Below the pieces are notes generated by a model, which saw only the letters and a list, made by a program, of their open reading frames with translations, was not told the origin of the DNA and did no database searches. From positions 42,431,455-42,468,954 of the forward strand of contig CM060323.1 in assembly GCA_030674155.1 (NCBI GenBank): 37,500 nucleotides of DNA, in the 5' to 3' direction. Shown here piece by piece: positions 11,440 to 25,836 of the stretch. The DNA comes from Stramonita haemastoma. Taxonomy: Eukaryota > Mollusca > Gastropoda > Neogastropoda > Muricidae. The translations under genes and the position numbers were made by a program. Position 1 is the first letter of the stretch, and each line of letters starts with the position of its first letter.

Positions 11440-11466
11440 GGCTACGGCTCACACTCCAACTTCTAA
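11440..11466 (+). CDS. Terminal coding exon of the + gene (exon C), stop TAA
   Basis: Acceptor GCTGTGTGTTGCAG at 11439, then eight codons GYGSHSNF and TAA at 11464-11466, in phase 0 as required by exon B. The join gives RSSTYT-GYGSHSNF, compositionally continuous with exon B (Ser, Tyr, Gly). The coding part is tiny, as is common for last exons with long 3' UTRs. Joined coding length of exons A, B and C is 424 nt, which is 1 + 141 codons, so the three-exon chain is frame-consistent. The C-terminus is not a recognised targeting or PDZ signal. Confidence 0.7.
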   Translation, partial: GYGSHSNF

Positions 11467-11642
11467 GCCCACGCTGATCCGGTGATGCGTCTGATCAATC
11501 ATCAACCGACGACCTCCACACCTTGCTTGCTGTTCCCATGGAGTTAACACGGACAGGTTTTCTCTCTCAACAGACTTAACAGCTGTGATAGCTTCTATGG
11601 CAGCCATCGGACCCCTCTTTCATACTGTGCCACTCTTCTATA

Positions 11643-11930
<288 letters not shown>

Positions 11931-12479
11931 ACTGTACACTTTTATTTTGTTGTGGTTTTTTTTTTTTTCTTTTAAAGATAATGGATGTGTGCCAGTTTGC
12001 ATGTTCTTGTCTGTAATGAAATGGATTGTGTCATTTTCATGTGCTGTCTTTGAGAAAGAATATACCAGCTATATGTGTCTGGAAGTTCAACAGATACCCT
12101 TCTTTTTTTCCAGCACCCTTCAAGAATATAAAGTATGTATATGATTGTTGTGTCATAACAAACATGAATCATAGGGCACATATATGTGTTATATATAAGG
12201 GGAGAAGAAGAAAAAAAAAAAAAGCCATAAATGAGATATTTCACAGCAGTATCAATGGGAAGGGGGAAGAACTCTTCAGCATAACATCACATCACACAAA
12301 GTGCGAAATGAATGGCAAAAATCATAGCAGAGTTACTTTCCAGTTTTGATGCATTTTGTTTATTTTGTTGTTGTTGTTGTGTCATTGACTTAGTTGATGG
12401 ATAAGCCCAGAGTTTGCTAGAGATGAGGCAGGTGTCTTGAAATCTTGTCGGACATTGTTATCTGGGGAGGTCAGAGTTT

Positions 12480-12502
12480 GGGGGGGGGGGGGGGGGGGGG
12501 GG
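12480..12502. repeat. G23 homopolymer
   Basis: Uninterrupted G run in the putative 3' UTR. Confidence 0.95.
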
Positions 12503-12689
12503 TTAGTCCTGCAGCAAGTTTTCCAGACTGAAAAGCCATGCTGCAGTGTGGATGAAGCTTGGTGTCATGGGGTCTATTCTCTGATAAACAGTTAGTGTGA
12601 AAAATTGTTTTACAAGGTTTACAATAATGCATAGATTCATACAAAAGACTTAGATTGAATACTTTTACTAGGCTTGCATTCATCTTTTT

Positions 12690-12884
12690 GTGTGTGTGTG
12701 TGTGTGGTGTGTGTGTGTGTGTGTTTGTTCTGTGAACGTGCATGTAGTTGAATACTCTTACTAGACTTGTATTCATGAGTGCATGTGCACACACATGAGT
12801 ACATGCATGCTCACACAAGCACACACACAAACACACACATACATACACACATGTGCACACACACACACACACAAAACACACACA

Positions 12885-12976
<92 letters not shown>

Positions 12977-12994
12977 TCACACACACACACACAA
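12690..12994. repeat. (TG)n followed by (CA)n, inverted dinucleotide pair
   Basis: TG tract 12690-12724, then about 60 bp of mixed sequence, then CA-rich 12788-12994 with a pure CA block of about 80 bp. TG followed by CA on one strand can fold back on itself. Confidence 0.95.
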
Positions 12995-15900
12995 AAATAC
13001 TGTCCCTGTGCTCTTTCACCATGCAACGAGGGGAAAAGATTATTTGGATGCAAATAAAAATTATGTATCGTGAGCAAAAGACTTTAGAAATTGTGGGCCA
13101 GAGTTTGTCAGTTATAATGAATGTTGAACGTGTCTCTGTCTTGATCATAGATGGTTTGGTTTTGTTTTTCTTCATTGTGATGTGGGGTTGGGTTTTTTGG
13201 ATCCTGAAATGCTTAAGTGTAATATCAGTCAATTATCTCTTCACAAATGATTTTGAGTTTATCATGAAGTGGTTTTAGGCCTGATTGTGAGATATTGACA
13301 AATTGAACGTATATACCTTTTCAGTTTACATACTGTTGATAAAAGTCGCAAAATTGTGCTGTTTTAACAGAATGTTTTTCTCCCCCTGTTTTCTTGTTTG
13401 GTTTTTTTTTCTGTCGTTTTACACAAACACGATTCATTTGCCATTGTTGTGTTGGGGAGTTTCTTTTCAAGCATGATCATGGAAGCTTCCAACTTGTTCT
13501 TAATGACAATTTATTTCATCACTTTGAATTGCATCTCAGATGGCTCTGGGGTTTCTTGTTAAGGGACGTTTAATATGTTTGTGTATTTATTATGTATGAT
13601 GGAAAAAGGATTCATTTTGGTCGTTGCTGTTGTATGACAGAAAGAGCAGTTGGTGTTTGAGGAGTGTATCAGCTGGTCACCAAAGAGCATTTGTGCGGCA
13701 TAAAAGACGATGCCAACAGCTGTGTGTGGATGATTGTGAATAGTTGAACACGGAACAGTGATGAAGTCAGCAGGGCATTTGTGTAGACTCTGAGGTCTTT
13801 GAGTTGTGTATTATTTTGTGCCTTTTTGGTCTGTAAGCCTTTTTAAGTTTTTCCTATCTTTTTAGTTTAGAGGAGTTGTGAATGTGTGTTAATGTATTAA
13901 TCTTGTTTGTTTGCTATGTTTTGAACTATTTGTACTCATTGGTTAAAGATGAAATATTTGTTTTACTGTTGTGCTAATTTTTTGAGGTTTGTTTCCAGAT
14001 TTTTGCGTTTTGTTTTTTTCCTTCCCTTGAACTGATGCGTTTGATTGTGCTGGTAAAATGCTGAGGACTCTTTATTCACCATAGTTACGCTCATTTAGCT
14101 AAGGGTGAAATGTGTACCAGCAGATCCCAGTATGATCAGTTGGTTGGATTATTACTTTTTTTGATAACACAATGTGAACATAAGCAGTAACATAAAGAGT
14201 GGTTTTATAGAGTACAATGAAATATACGTTACCCCAGTATATGGAGATTTAAGAGCCATGTTTGGTCCTTTGCTTATGAAGGGCAGTTTTGCTGAAACGT
14301 GTGTCATATTTTGTTTTGGTTTTTATATACTCCTAAATGATTGTTGTGCTTATGCAGTGTCCATGAAAACTGAAGCTTTTTCCTGTGTTGCTGTTGTTAT
14401 TATGAGTAGTGTTGATAGTGCATGTTTATATTGTGAAAAGACAGTGTTTGATGAAATCACATGACATTTATTCACAGGTTTTGTCAGTTGTCTTGTGCAT
14501 TATGTTCATGCAGGTACTATCAGGATTGATTTAGGGGGGAACATTTTTTTATAGAAATTTTCTTTGAAAAACAAAACCCTCTGTTGGGTAAAGGTTCCTA
14601 TACTTTCTCTGCAGAACAGCTATGGGCAGGCAGCTTAAGAAATTATGATGAAAAAGTATTATTTTTCCAAACGCAGAATATGAAATTCTTGTGCCACAGA
14701 TGATAAACTAATATTTTCTTAATAAAATTAGATGAGCATTTCATCTTGTGGAATTTTTAATTTAGAGCATATCAAACTACTGCCAAGAACTCTGTAGGTG
14801 TGTGGCATTGCTTTTGTTTTGAAGAAAAAATTACTTTAAAATGTTATCGAGTAGTAAAATGCATTCTGGCTTTTTTTTTTCTCAATGAAAATGAAGTGGG
14901 AGAGGACAGAAGTGGACAAAAGAGAACTGAAATCTGGTAAAGTAGCATTTTTGTTTGGATACAATGTTTCTTTTGTGAACATCTACTCAGAGGATATCTT
15001 GCAAAAACTTATGTAGAGGCAATCGTAAACCCTGTCAGGGTGATTGAAATGACCCCTCTCTTCCTGTTATTTTTGTACTTTTTTTATTTAAAAAAAATTG
15101 TTTTGTGTGCAATCATGTAAAATTGGACAGAACCATGGAAACAAACAAAAATGATTCGCAGGAGAAGATATAGGTAGGAAGAATTTTAAATTCATTCCGA
15201 TTTTCCAAGTTGACCATTGTCTGGTATTGAATGAAGTTGAAACATAAGAAATGAACTTTGCAGATTTGCTTATGGATTCTTATGAAGCACAGGCTTTTAT
15301 TTCAGTTAATTTGCCCTCTTTGGAATGACCTCACAGTGTTGTTATGCAGTTACCACAGGATTGTTACACTGTTTTTTACCTATCATGTTGGCAGTTTACT
15401 ACAATTTGATTTTTCCCTGTTCAATGTTTTATTGTTCTAGAAGTATCCCAGTGATCTGTCTATCACGAAAAGCTCTCATTGGTATCACTTCAGGACTGCT
15501 TTTGGGGGGATGGGGTGGGATTGTTTACGATTTCTTTTCATGATGGTCCATGGGTTTTAAATTGTTGACTCTTAAAATCTCACTGTTACCTGTTAAGTTA
15601 CTACTGTTGATTGAAGCAAACATGCATGCATGTTGTGTAACTGACCCAACATCTTGTGGGAAATTGTAAATGGAATTTACCTAAAGCATTAACTGGAGGG
15701 TTATGGTGCATACGGTGTTGTCAAATCATGAGTGTGTGTTTGTGATTTTGGCCCACATCATGTAAATGGAGCAGGAATGTAGATGGACACGTTCGTTGTT
15801 GGCAGGCCTACACTCCCGCTGTTGTCTGTCATGATATATATGTTTGTAGCTGCTTTCTGAATGTCTGAAGTTGCCTGGATGAACTGCCAGCCGTTAAAGA

Positions 15901-16008
15901 AGCATTTTATTTTATTCAAATTATGATCGCTTTCACAGAAATCTAAGGCAGAGTTAATAAAGTTGAAGTTTCTATTTAGTCACTGATGTATGAACCACCT
16001 CATGTTTT

Positions 16009-16031
16009 AAAAAAAAAAAAAAAAAAAAAAA
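16009..16031. repeat. A23 homopolymer
   Basis: Pure A run followed by AGAGAG. It follows AATAAA (15956-15961) by about 48 nt, so it could be a retroposed tail or a genomic A-tract; no target-site duplication was evident. Confidence 0.9.
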
Positions 16032-16636
16032 GAGAGAAAAGTTGTGATGTGAAACAATTGTGCTGGAATCGCTCTGTGTACAGGGGACTGTTTATGTTCA
16101 TCCATTTTATACATGATAATATTTTATTTTCTTCTTCTTCCATTTCACTGATCATGCATGTCTCTTCGATGAGAGCTCCTACTACTATAATTATTATTGA
16201 TCCGTCTGAGACAACGCTGCCTTAGCTATGCAGAGCTCGCTACCTGAAGACTGTGTGAGTAATTCAGAGCTTGCCATCCAGGACAGAGACCCTGCCTGCC
16301 TGTCCACTGCTTGTCTACACACTGTGAGTGAGAGTTTGTACATAGCCCATTATTTATACCAGAATACAGAACCAATCGATTGTGAACCCCCCAGCCCTGA
16401 TTGAATGAAATGTAACTCTTCTTTTTGTTGTTGCTGTTGTTGTAATGATTGTCAGTTGGCATGAATTGTACATAACTCATATATATATCTCTCTGTGTGA
16501 CTAAAGCTGTTGTGAAGGTAAGATAAATTTTTTGTGTATTTTAGATTATAGATGATGTGTTTAGATATTGGTTAAAGATTGTGCTATCCATTCGTCTTTT
16601 TTTTAATTTTTTTTTTTTTAATCCACACCAGAATGA

Positions 16637-16642
16637 AATAAA
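16637..16642 (+). terminator. Best candidate poly(A) signal of the + gene
   Basis: AATAAA, followed after about 25-45 nt by the T/G-rich CTTGTCTTGTGCTTTAG. It would give a 3' UTR of about 5.2 kb. Earlier AATAAA sites may also be used. Confidence 0.4.
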
Positions 16643-19600
16643 GGACTGTTACTGCAATGAGTGCAGATAAAGCGCTTGTCTTGTGCTTTAGTTTCCTTTA
16701 AAGGAGGCTAAGGTGTTTGACACATGAATCGGGTTTTTTTTTTTAGGTCCTACCTATCTTTCTTTGCCATATATCTATCGGCTTGTGCTTGCTTGCTTGC
16801 TTGATTGTATTTGTTTTTTTTCCTTCAATGTGGCTGTGATTTCTTTTAGGTTGCAATCTGTTTGTAAATATGATCTACGTAATGATGTGTATTCATTGTC
16901 TAAGGAAAGCAGATACCTAAATATTTCACAGGCTTATTTCCGTCCAGTATGGAACAACATTTTTTTAAGCATTAGCGTAAAGTGATTCTTGGGGGGGGGG
17001 GGGTAGTTTTTTTTTTTTTTAATCCTTTTTTTTTCTTTTCGGAAGCCAGAACATCTTGGTTTAAGAGACCCAAGGTTGATATCGTTGCCCTATGATGTAT
17101 ATCTGCTTGCGAGAAAACATCCCAAACGCTAACCAAGTGATAATATAATGACCATAATTATGAAAACTGGTGCTTCGCTAATCAGATTTTGTGAGTGACC
17201 ATCTCTCAGTCAGTTTGCTGTTGACTGCAGGGGGTCTGTAGTATTTATTCAATAGTTGTGGAACTGTTCAATGACAAGAATGACTAAACGTGTTTGATAA
17301 GCGGAATGCTGTTTTCGTTCATCAATCAAGTATATTCTTCCTTGCAGCTTTAAGTCTTACAATCTTTTGACTTGCTCTTTTTTTTTCTTTTCTTTTTTTT
17401 AACAATGTGTACGTGTTTATATGCTCCAGTACATAAACATCACTTTATTGAGAGAAGTGGGGGTGGGTTGATGTCTTTTGGTTTTCTTTCTTTTTTTTTT
17501 AAAGGAATTTTTTTTCTTTGGGTTTTTTTTTTTTTTTTGGTTGGGGCTGATGGGAGAGATTGCAAACACATGCTTTGTAGCTTTATTTTATACAATTGAT
17601 CCGTGGAAAATGCTTTATACTTTGAATGTATTAATTATGTAAAGGGACGTAACTGTCTGTACGTTGTTGTACTTCAAAGGTTTAAGTTATACTGCTTAAG
17701 AGATATGTCATATTTTACAGGGGAAAAAAGGGAGAACCGTTATGTATTGTGTAAACGAAGCGTCTTTTCTATATCTTTACAATGTTGCTTGTTGTTCACT
17801 TCTATTCGGAAAGCAAGGGCAAGATGTTTACATACAAACTAGTTTCTGGCAGAGGAGAAGAAGGGGAGGGGGGAACGGCGGATGGATGTTAGTTTTTCTA
17901 TTTTTTTCTGTTTCTGTCTTTTTATAAAGAAAGTACCATTATGGTCACAAATAATGAAGTATACAAAAAAAGATAACAAGTGTGTAGCTTGCGAATGATT
18001 GTATTGATGAAACAAAAAAGACTTGAGAGAAAAAAATAATCAAGTAAATCACAACGTCTGTTTTTTTATATTTGGGTTAAACATCACTGGATCATGACAG
18101 GAAGAGAATTCCTGCAAAAATTGCCAAGAACAGGGCTAAAGGAAAAAAGAGAGAGAGAGAGAGAACAAATCAGGTTTTCAGCTCACTTGAAAGAATTATG
18201 ACTTTTCTTGAGGGGACATATATATACATGGACAGATATCAAACATGACATGCCATGAGCGACTCTATGCTGATGGAGTGAAAATAACAGCATGACACTC
18301 ATACAGAGCAAGCTGCTATGCTAGTGGTATGGGTGAGGACATGAAAATACACAGCAGCATAGCTACCTTCACAGGCGTTCTGCCAGCTCTTTCATTCAGC
18401 TGGTTGAAATCGCATGGGTTGAGACGTGTAGTGAATATACACAGCATGACTACTCATGGCTGAAATCATGCGACTTCACAGCAGATTGCCATTTTTTCAA
18501 CTGGTGAAAAATCTGGCAAGTGGATGTTGTGATGATGTGGTGTAGCATGTATGGATTTTGTGTCTGCTGGCTGAACATGTGCTGATAATTATCATCGAAC
18601 AACAACATTAGGTCATGAACAACAGCAACATAGTCTGCCCTCAGTTGGCTGTAAAATCTTGAAAACTAGGATGGCATGATCACAGCATTCACCGGTTCAT
18701 GTGCTCATATCAAAGAACATTTTGATAGTCAGTGTGTCCAAAGCAGAAGAAACATATAGATATGAAGAAGAGGAAGGCAGTTGTGACTAGCTTTTCCTGT
18801 CATCAGTTCCAAAACAGCAGCAGTGAAGCAACAGATGATGGAAGGGTGTTGGCATATTCAGTGTTGCGTTAGAACATGGGAAAGTAGATGTGACTAAGAT
18901 CCTTAAGGATGTTATCTGTATTGTGAAATCAGCACAAATTGCACATAAAGAAGTTGGTGTCCATTTCTGATCAATGCACTGTTTGTTCGAGGTCTTGCAT
19001 TTTGAAACCAGAATTTAGTTTGCTTTTTGCTCTGTGCACGACTACCATACTTTCTGTTTCTGTATTTGCTGGTTTTTTTGTATTTTTAGTTTTTTGCATT
19101 TTTCTTAGTCTTTCATTGTATTATGTGCATTGAAATACAGAGCCACAGATACATGCTTGTATGTGCACATAACGTGTGTGCACATAAACATATCTACATA
19201 CATTAAAAAAAACAACCCAAACCAGGCACAGGTGAGATATATACAATTCTCATAAGCGTATATGCACAAATATGTCCACGCACACACTACATGCTCATAC
19301 TGCACTCACATGCGCATACACTTGCACATAGGCAGTAACCTCCTCCACGCACATGCAAGCACACGTCATATGCACCACCTGCTGAAGATAACTGGAGTCT
19401 TGACCAACACATTGAGCCACAATATTATAATATTCTATGCGATATGTATTCCAGATATTGAACTATCTTATATATTATACTCTGATCAAGTCTCTGCCAA
19501 GCTGATTTCAAGTGACCATTTGCTTTTTTTATGGATTTGTGTGGTTGTCTCTGGTCATAGGAGACTGAGGGGGTGGTTGACCAGGTTTGGCAAAAGTTTC

Positions 19601-20086
19601 AGGTGATCATGACTCCAGCATTGTATTTAGTGAGATACTGGTTTAGTCCAGTCCACAGTGTGCTGCAGATTCAGTGAATGCCAGTGTATTTTTTTCTGTG
19701 AGAGTGATGTCGGATGCAGATTTTTGAACTGGTTTCTTTTGTGAGGATCTACTACCTATTTACTTGTTGTGACACTGGTGACAAGATTAGTAGAGACTGT
19801 GCACAGTATGATGCCTCCTGCACTGTGTGTGTACTGAACATGTAGACTTGAGTATTCACTTGTGGATGTTTCACACATTTATTGAAAAAAATCACAAGTT
19901 GTGGGTTTTGTTGTTTTGGGATGGGTTTTTTTTGGGTTATAAATAGGTCAGTGTGAATTTTTTATTCCCTTATATCAAGCAAAATGATTTATCTGATTAT
20001 TCTAGGTGTGGTTTATGTCATTTTTATTTTTGAAAAAAAAAAAGGATGCTAGTCTATATAGGTTTTAAAGATCAACTTTATTGTTC

Positions 20087-20089
<3 letters not shown>

Positions 20090-20148
<59 letters not shown>
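20090..20148. repeat. (TG)n microsatellite, about 58 bp
   Basis: Pure TG after TTCTTTG, ending in TTTT. Confidence 0.97.
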
Positions 20149-20150
<2 letters not shown>

Positions 20151-20510
20151 ATGGGCATGTTTGGTCATTATGTTGTCACTAGTTAGAAGACTGTGTATGA
20201 ACTAGATATTATCAGACTTGATGAGAAGATTATTTTGTCATGAAAAGATTCTATCTGGACCATATTGATCATTATCACTGTCATTTGACTATTTATAGAA
20301 TATACACTTATTCACTTTTTTTCTTGAGTTTTTATTTGTCACTTTTTTCATAGTTGTTTGGCTGCAGTAAAAAAAAACCACAAAACAACAACAACCCAAC
20401 AACAATAAGAAACAACAACATTTTTTTTCAAGTTACCATGTATTTGATACTTGTTTTGATTTTATATATTTGTAAGCAATTAATTTTTCATGAACTTTGC
20501 AAGTAATGCT

Positions 20511-20862
<352 letters not shown>

Positions 20863-21049
20863 CTCTAAAGAGAGAGAGAGGCAGAGAAAGTAGTAAACAG
20901 AGCAGCCAATGCCTATTCATTTATGGGTCAAACATGCTGTTTTAATCGTGTATGTGTGTGTTGTAGAGTCATTATTGTGTCTTTTCTTAATCTATACATA
21001 GACCTGCTGCAGTACAACACATCTGATGTTCACCTTTTTTTTGTTGGGT

Positions 21050-21090
<41 letters not shown>
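21050..21090. repeat. G41 homopolymer
   Basis: An uninterrupted run of about 41 G. It is a very strong candidate for quadruplex formation and for length error in assembly. Confidence 0.9.
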
Positions 21091-21091
<1 letters not shown>

Positions 21092-21639
21092 GGTTCACTT
21101 TTGAGTCATTGAGAATTGAACCAGCCATAGACTGTCTCTGTGATGATGGTGTAAGGAGGTTGTTGAGTCTTTGCTTGACTCAACGGATATATGAAACAGG
21201 GAATAACTGTCTGTATACTTGTCTGTATACATTGTATGTACCAAGTGTAAGGTTTTGTGTTGACTCCTCCTGTGTTGTGTACTATTAATTTGTACTGGTA
21301 CATATATAACATGTCAGTTGCCTTGTAGTGTTTGTATGGGTCCTACTACCGTATGCTTCCTTTATGCCTTTTACAGAAGAAAAAAAAAAATTAAAAGATT
21401 CGCATGTATATGTTTTTTGTTGTTTTTTTATTGTGATGTGTGGGTGTGGATTGTGTGTGTGTGTGTGTGTGGTTTTGTGAAGGGGAAAAATGTCATGTTG
21501 TGTATGTAAGCTGGCACATATGTGCACAGAGACATGCATGTATGCACATGCACACCACACACATACATGCTTGCACACTCACAGCACACACGCATGCATA
21601 CGCCACACACACACACAGATATATGATGTACATATACAC

Positions 21640-21641
<2 letters not shown>

Positions 21642-21681
<40 letters not shown>

Positions 21682-21713
21682 TCACACACACACACACACA
21701 TGCCTGCACGCAG

Positions 21714-21773
<60 letters not shown>
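21642..21773. repeat. (CT)n + (CA)n compound repeat
   Basis: CT about 21642-21680, then CA 21682-21773 interrupted by TGCCTGCACGCAGG at about 21700-21714. Confidence 0.95.
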
Positions 21774-22762
21774 CACAATAAAAACAAGCAGTGCACAGAA
21801 GAAGCATTATTACATAACATTATATTTGCAACAACAGTGTCTTGCAGTTCATGATTTATCACAGAGGGTGGACAAGGTATCACAAGTAACATGTTTTCAG
21901 TTTTCAGGCAATGCATGACAAAAAAAATCACCCTGTCTTCCCATAGATATTTCATGATTTATTCTTGAAAATAAAAAAAATTTAAATGCAGAAAGAAGAG
22001 GAGAATGAATGTGCAAGATACAAAATCCTATAAGCTGCATCAAAATTCCGCCACCCCAAAATTTTATTTTTTTCTCTCCAAATATATTGCCTAGGAAAAA
22101 TTGTTCTGAATCTAATCTTATTGACATTTATTGATACCATTTCTACTCATAAAAATGTCCTTATTTTTGGACGAGTGATAAAAATTTAGGGATCAGTACA
22201 TTCATGTTGAAGTGAGCATGCTTACAATGCCCAGAATCTAAAAAAGACATAATTTTACTGTTTCTGTGTTTGTTTTTTAATACATAATGGCACATATATT
22301 CACTCAAAGACCATGCAGATCTTATTTTCTTTTTTTGTTTGTTTTTTGTTTTTTTAGGTCATGTTTTCTGTAAATGAAAGCGATTTTACAGCTTTTTACA
22401 TTTGTTCTTTCAGTGAAAATAAGTTCTGAAGGCACAAATATTTCACTAGAGTGTAGGATGATATTCTTTTAGGAAGAGTTGATAACAAGCACCCTGTCCA
22501 CTATCTGTGTAAGTGTGCCCAAGCATGCAGGAAGTATGCAGCTTCATTTTTGTCTGTTCCAAACAATGTTTAACAAAAATCCATTATGACGCTGTCCATG
22601 TCTATTTTCTCTGCTTTACCGTTATACATAGCAAAAAAAGCTTTAAAAATATGTATTTATTTTCTTATTCATTTTTTACTGTTGTTGAAGAGCCCAGATG
22701 TATTATGGAAGCAAATGGTGTATTTGTGAACATGGTTGCTTAATCAGTTATGGACTAGGAAC

Positions 22763-22763
<1 letters not shown>

Positions 22764-22795
<32 letters not shown>
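22764..22795. repeat. C32 homopolymer
   Basis: An uninterrupted run of about 32 C. Confidence 0.9.
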
Positions 22796-22797
<2 letters not shown>

Positions 22798-25627
22798 ATT
22801 TTTATAGTCATATTTTTTTTGTTATATTGGTCAAGTTGAACAACCAGTGCAGTTTTGTAAAGCTGGAATAAGGAAAACGAATTGTTACTGGTTTGTTAAC
22901 TTTCTCACTATGAGCTTTTCAAAACATTTCTTAGAAATAAAACTTTTCGTAACACTGTTACATATAATTGATATAAGACAGAGAAACTCAGCTTAATGGA
23001 AAAAGAATGTGTGTGTGAGAGAGAGAACGGGTGCATTGTACTATCCCCTACCCCAGTGGTGATGACAGAGATGAACATGTACTGATTTTTCCATTCTGAC
23101 CTCAAGACCAAGACCTTGGATTATTTTGATTTTCATTATTGAAACTTAACACATGCACATCATCAGACTTACTACAGTAGAATGTACCCCCAAAAAGCAT
23201 ACAAATTTATAATGGATGAAAAAATCTTTGTGCCTCACAGCCAGGAAGCGTAAGTAGGCTTGTCACATAGTAACATTTTCCTTGATTCGCTCTTCACTTG
23301 ACTTAAAGTACAAATTGTAAATACAGGCATACTCGTGAAATGCTAAGGTGGACAAGCTTTCATCCTTTGACACACACCTTTCTCTCCATCTCCCTCATTC
23401 CTGCTTTTTTCCCCCACAATCTCATATATCCAGAAGCATATAAATGATGTGAATAAAATGCCACAATTTTCTGTTCAAATTTTCATATATTATTATATGC
23501 ACTAGTTTCGTCTCAAGTTTATATTAACTTTTTCTGTTGAGTTCATGTAGAAAAAAAAGTTACACTATGGTTCACTGGCAGGATATTCACTTTGGCCAAG
23601 TGTTGACAAAATTTATCAAGAATTTCTTTAAAAAATACCCACACATTTTGGAAGGGGGAAGGTCATTTTTCTGGAAGCTTTTACCATTCCAAGATCACCC
23701 CTAAGATGTTTCTAGTTTTTAAAGATATAACTGATTTCTCACAGATAAATGTTTCTTTAACTTGAGATTTCATCAAGGTTGGTTCATGGCAAATGGAACT
23801 GTATGTTTTGAAGAATTCACATTGGACACTATGAAAAGCTGCTCAGATCAACGAGATAAATTGTTTTCACAAAAATGAAAACCTTTCCCACGCTGTCTTT
23901 GTTTATGAAGAAGTTTTGAAAATCAAAATTATGACAAGAATTGAAAACTTTTGCATTCAAGCATCTACTGAACAAAAGTAGATTAAGATTTTGTGAAAAT
24001 CTTGCTTCCCATAAATAATCAAAGGCACAATAGATCTTCAAATGAGTGATAATATCCCAAACATTGTTCCAAATGAAAACCAGAAATGCAAAACCAAACT
24101 CACATTCATGTGATGAGTATATATATTATGGGAGTTTGAGATTGACATGAAAACGACAGCTCGTTGAATTATAAATCATTGGCAGTTTTCATGACTGAAT
24201 GTTACCAAAATGACCAACTGCTTTGCTGCCACAGAATATCACAGTAATATAGAGCACATCATGCACTTTGTGCACTTAAGTACCTTTGCTTCCTTCTGTT
24301 TTTACAGTATTTGATGTCTTTGATGAAAGTTTTCCTTTTCATCAAAAGATTATGCCTTTGTTAGTACACTTTAGTGTTTTTAAACAATTCAGAAGTCTGT
24401 GTTCATTATAAATAGTGCAAAATACTCTGAAAAATACATTCTGAAAATTCAGGATATATATTCAATTACAAACATTAAGAGATAACAAAACTGAATAGAA
24501 GGAACTAACCAGAAAAAACAACACTACCTATAACGTGTCATCTATTTTGTGGAAGAACTAGGGACAGAGGAAGCCAACGTGCCAGACTACCTACATTTTT
24601 AAAACTGTGTGGACAGGTGAAACATTTCTGGTAGAAACTGGAACATCAAAACTATATTATGTAAATGATACACACATAACCAAACGTACTTAAACACACC
24701 CCCCCACACAGGACAGTACTCTTTCAGAAAGTAAATGAAGGATGAATATTGTCAGTGACTTCCAATTCACAATTTGTGCGGAAATGGCAAAGCATTTAGT
24801 CTCAAAATAATCTTCCTCAGTTGACAAACTGAGATAGGTGATACAAGTCTTTTTGTCCTGATAACAGTCACGAAAAATGGACGTGAAACTCGCAACGTCT
24901 GATGTACGTATGCACATGAGTGTACAATGCCCTTTTTGGTTCATTCATGGCCCGAGTCCTGTACTTGCTATGATGCTTCACGTGGAATGAGAAGCATACG
25001 AGCATCCCCTCATTCCTTGCATCTCTCAACCAGTCTGACTGAAGAACCGGGTCTGCTTCACACACACAAGGTGTCATGAATGAAATGACTTTTCATCCAT
25101 AAAGTTGATCACAGGTAAAAATCTCAGTTTCTGTTTTTATATTTTCTCTTTTTTCTCATCACACCCATAATGCACAGTTCTCCACAGTCAGTTGAAGTAG
25201 TCTGCAAAAATCTCTTGTCCTTTTGAAGGTTCTGAGCGACCTTACAATCTCAAGTTGTCGGAACACCAACCTAAAAACAATGTTGACAGCTGGGACTGCA
25301 TTCAGTAGCAGCTGATTAGAAGTCAACTTTCCTCTCTTCATGTATTGTCTCTAGCTGCTCCAAATCTCTACCACACCCATTCCAACTTCGGCAGAAATGT
25401 TTCAGTGTGGGTAAATACAGACCATCCAACCCTGGAGACTGGCCAAGCATCCATCAATCATGTTCAACATGGAGAAGAATGCACAGGCAGGAGGTACAGA
25501 CACACTCAACAGGCGACGATGACGATGAAAAAAAAACCTTTCACTGCACTCTTTGGCTGTCTTGACTGACTGTCTTGAAGGCAACAGAGAAACACAGGCT
25601 GAGGCTGATGATTTAGCTGAGGAGGGA

Positions 25628-25643
25628 GGGGGGGGGGGGGGGG
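25628..25643. repeat. G16 run in the 3' UTR of the - gene
   Basis: Lies about 45 bp beyond the - gene stop codon and reads as C16 in the transcript. Confidence 0.9.
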
Positions 25644-25687
25644 CGTGAAGGTGTTCTTTAAAAAAAAATTAAACAGACGGGCCATCA

Positions 25688-25836
25688 TCAAGAGTCTCTG
25701 TCCTGTTTGGGTTTCTTCTTGATTTTCTTGGTCCTCTCCCACCGCACTGTTTCCGACTCCAGCGCGGCCAGCTCCATGAGGCGTTGTTGGAAGGAGGGGT
25801 TGGCGCCTGACAGGGGATCGCTGTACTTGGGCTCCA
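25688..25836 (-). CDS. Terminal coding exon of the - gene (exon Z), stop TGA
   Basis: The acceptor on - is GGTGTGTGTTTCAG and the exon begins at 25836 with TG, completing a Val codon from exon Y (phase 1). It has 48 codons and TGA at 25690-25688. The peptide begins EPKYSDPLSGANPSFQQR, has a predicted amphipathic helix (RLMELAALESETVRWER) and a lysine-rich end (TKKIKKKPKQDRDS). This helix plus basic tail looks conserved and functional, possibly for protein binding or nuclear/cytoskeletal association, but that is inference. The rest of the protein is low-complexity, so this exon is the most useful for a homology search. Family not recognised. Confidence 0.8.

Noticed and set aside
12471..13232. 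253-residue frame on - rich in Cys-Val
   Set aside because: Translation of TG/CA repeats and the G23 run; no coding features outside the repeat.
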